A stretch of 38,850 nucleotides of DNA from Alphaproteobacteria bacterium (lineage in GTDB: Bacteria; Pseudomonadota; Alphaproteobacteria; Micropepsales; Micropepsaceae). Numbering within the stretch: the stretch's first letter is position 1; the number at the start of each line of letters is the position of its first letter. The DNA is taken from assembly GCA_018971835.1 (NCBI GenBank), contig JAGWZW010000028.1:1-38850 (forward strand), in the 5' to 3' direction. The notes under the pieces are model-generated. The model was not told the origin of the DNA and ran no database searches. It worked only from the letters and a program-made list of their open reading frames with translations. Shown in pieces: positions 38,520 to 38,850 of the stretch. Made by a program: the position numbers and the translations under genes.

Positions 38520-38850
38520 TCAGAACGGCATGATGATGTCGTAGAGCTGCTGGCCCAGCGGCGGCTGCTGCACGTCGGTGATCTGGCCCTTGCCGCCGTA
38601 GGCGATGCGTGCCTCGGCGATTTGCGACAGGCTGACGGTATTGCCGCTGGTGATGTCCTCGGGGCGCACGATGCCGGAAACCCTGAGATCGCGAAGCTCG
38701 GTGTTCACCAGCACCTGCTGATGGCCGTCGATCACCAGGTTGCCGTTGGGCAGCACCTGGGTGACGATGGCCGCCAGTGTCAGGTTGATGGTTTCCGACC
38801 GGTCCACCGAGCCGGTACCGGAGTTGGACAGGTCCGAGCCCATCTTCACC
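38520..38850 (-). CDS. flgH: Flagellar L-ring protein FlgH, C-terminal part
   Basis: The frame is open to the right edge of the window, so the N-terminus with its lipoprotein signal is missing. The visible 109 residues match the end of FlgH: GSVDRSETINLTLAAIVTQV, LPNGNLVIDGHQQVLVN, GIVRPEDI, IAEARIAYGGKGQITDVQQP and the final PF. FlgH forms the flagellar ring in the outer membrane. Confidence 0.95.
   Translation of the reverse strand, partial: VKMGSDLSNSGTGSVDRSETINLTLAAIVTQVLPNGNLVIDGHQQVLVNTELRDLRVSGIVRPEDITSGNTVSLSQIAEARIAYGGKGQITDVQQPPLGQQLYDIIMPF

Overview
The window is GC-rich chromosomal DNA from an alphaproteobacterium. Five things point there: the order mnmG-rsmG-parA-parB with a parS site inside rsmG; fliX, which is specific to alphaproteobacterial flagella, with a CtrA-like site upstream; the rplU-rpmA-GNAT-obgE-proB-proA-nadD-rsfS-rlmH run; a DksA carrying a single zinc-finger cysteine; and a RibA with a degenerate N-terminal DHBP-synthase-like half. 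I cannot name the genus from sequence alone. No insertion sequence, prophage, CRISPR array, tRNA or rRNA was seen. No stretch longer than 300 bases lacks a gene.

Layout. 1-2536 (+): end of mnmG, then rsmG, parA and parB, the chromosome segregation locus near the origin; a perfect DnaA box and a hairpin lie between parB and the convergent hisA. 2579-5853 (-): hisA, hisH and a large DUF4153 membrane protein whose upstream region has a 21-bp-period direct repeat. 6012-13232 (-): lepA, an MFS transporter, pheT, pheS, rplT and rpmI. 13477-15502 (+): VanZ-like protein, mscL and a porin, the last two overlapping by ATGA. 15509-17215 (-): an O-methyltransferase and a ThiE/TenI-like protein with a TTG start, head to head with the PLP-binding YggS protein (17218-17913, +). 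17907-19787 (-): a hypothetical protein and ribA. 19880-21701 (+): an orphan OmpR-type regulator and a secreted GIN-type beta-repeat protein. 21714-23464 (-): EVE protein, YciI and gpsA, divergent from a TetR regulator. 23554-27287 (+): TetR, a LolA-like carrier, a PuuD-type amidotransferase and a PAS/degenerate-GGDEF/EAL protein. 27564-30735 (-): dienelactone hydrolase-like protein, LpxR, a tyrosine-phosphatase-like protein and AlkB. 30906-37419 (+): ribosomal proteins L21 and L27, an acetyltransferase, obgE, proline genes, nadD, rsfS and rlmH. 37473-38850: fliX and dksA (+), then the end of flgH (-).

Most of the window is housekeeping. The part that looks least described is the 276-base gap after the EAL gene. 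It holds an AT-rich promoter-like patch, two nested or adjacent hairpins and a textbook intrinsic terminator (27555-27591), so a small RNA of about 150 nt is likely there. Other points worth a look are the lysine-rich repeat tail on RsfS, the regulatory repeats upstream of the DUF4153 and lepA genes, the TGAATATTCA palindrome in the TetR promoter, the head-to-head ThiE-like/YggS starts only 2 bp apart, and the mscL-porin translational coupling.
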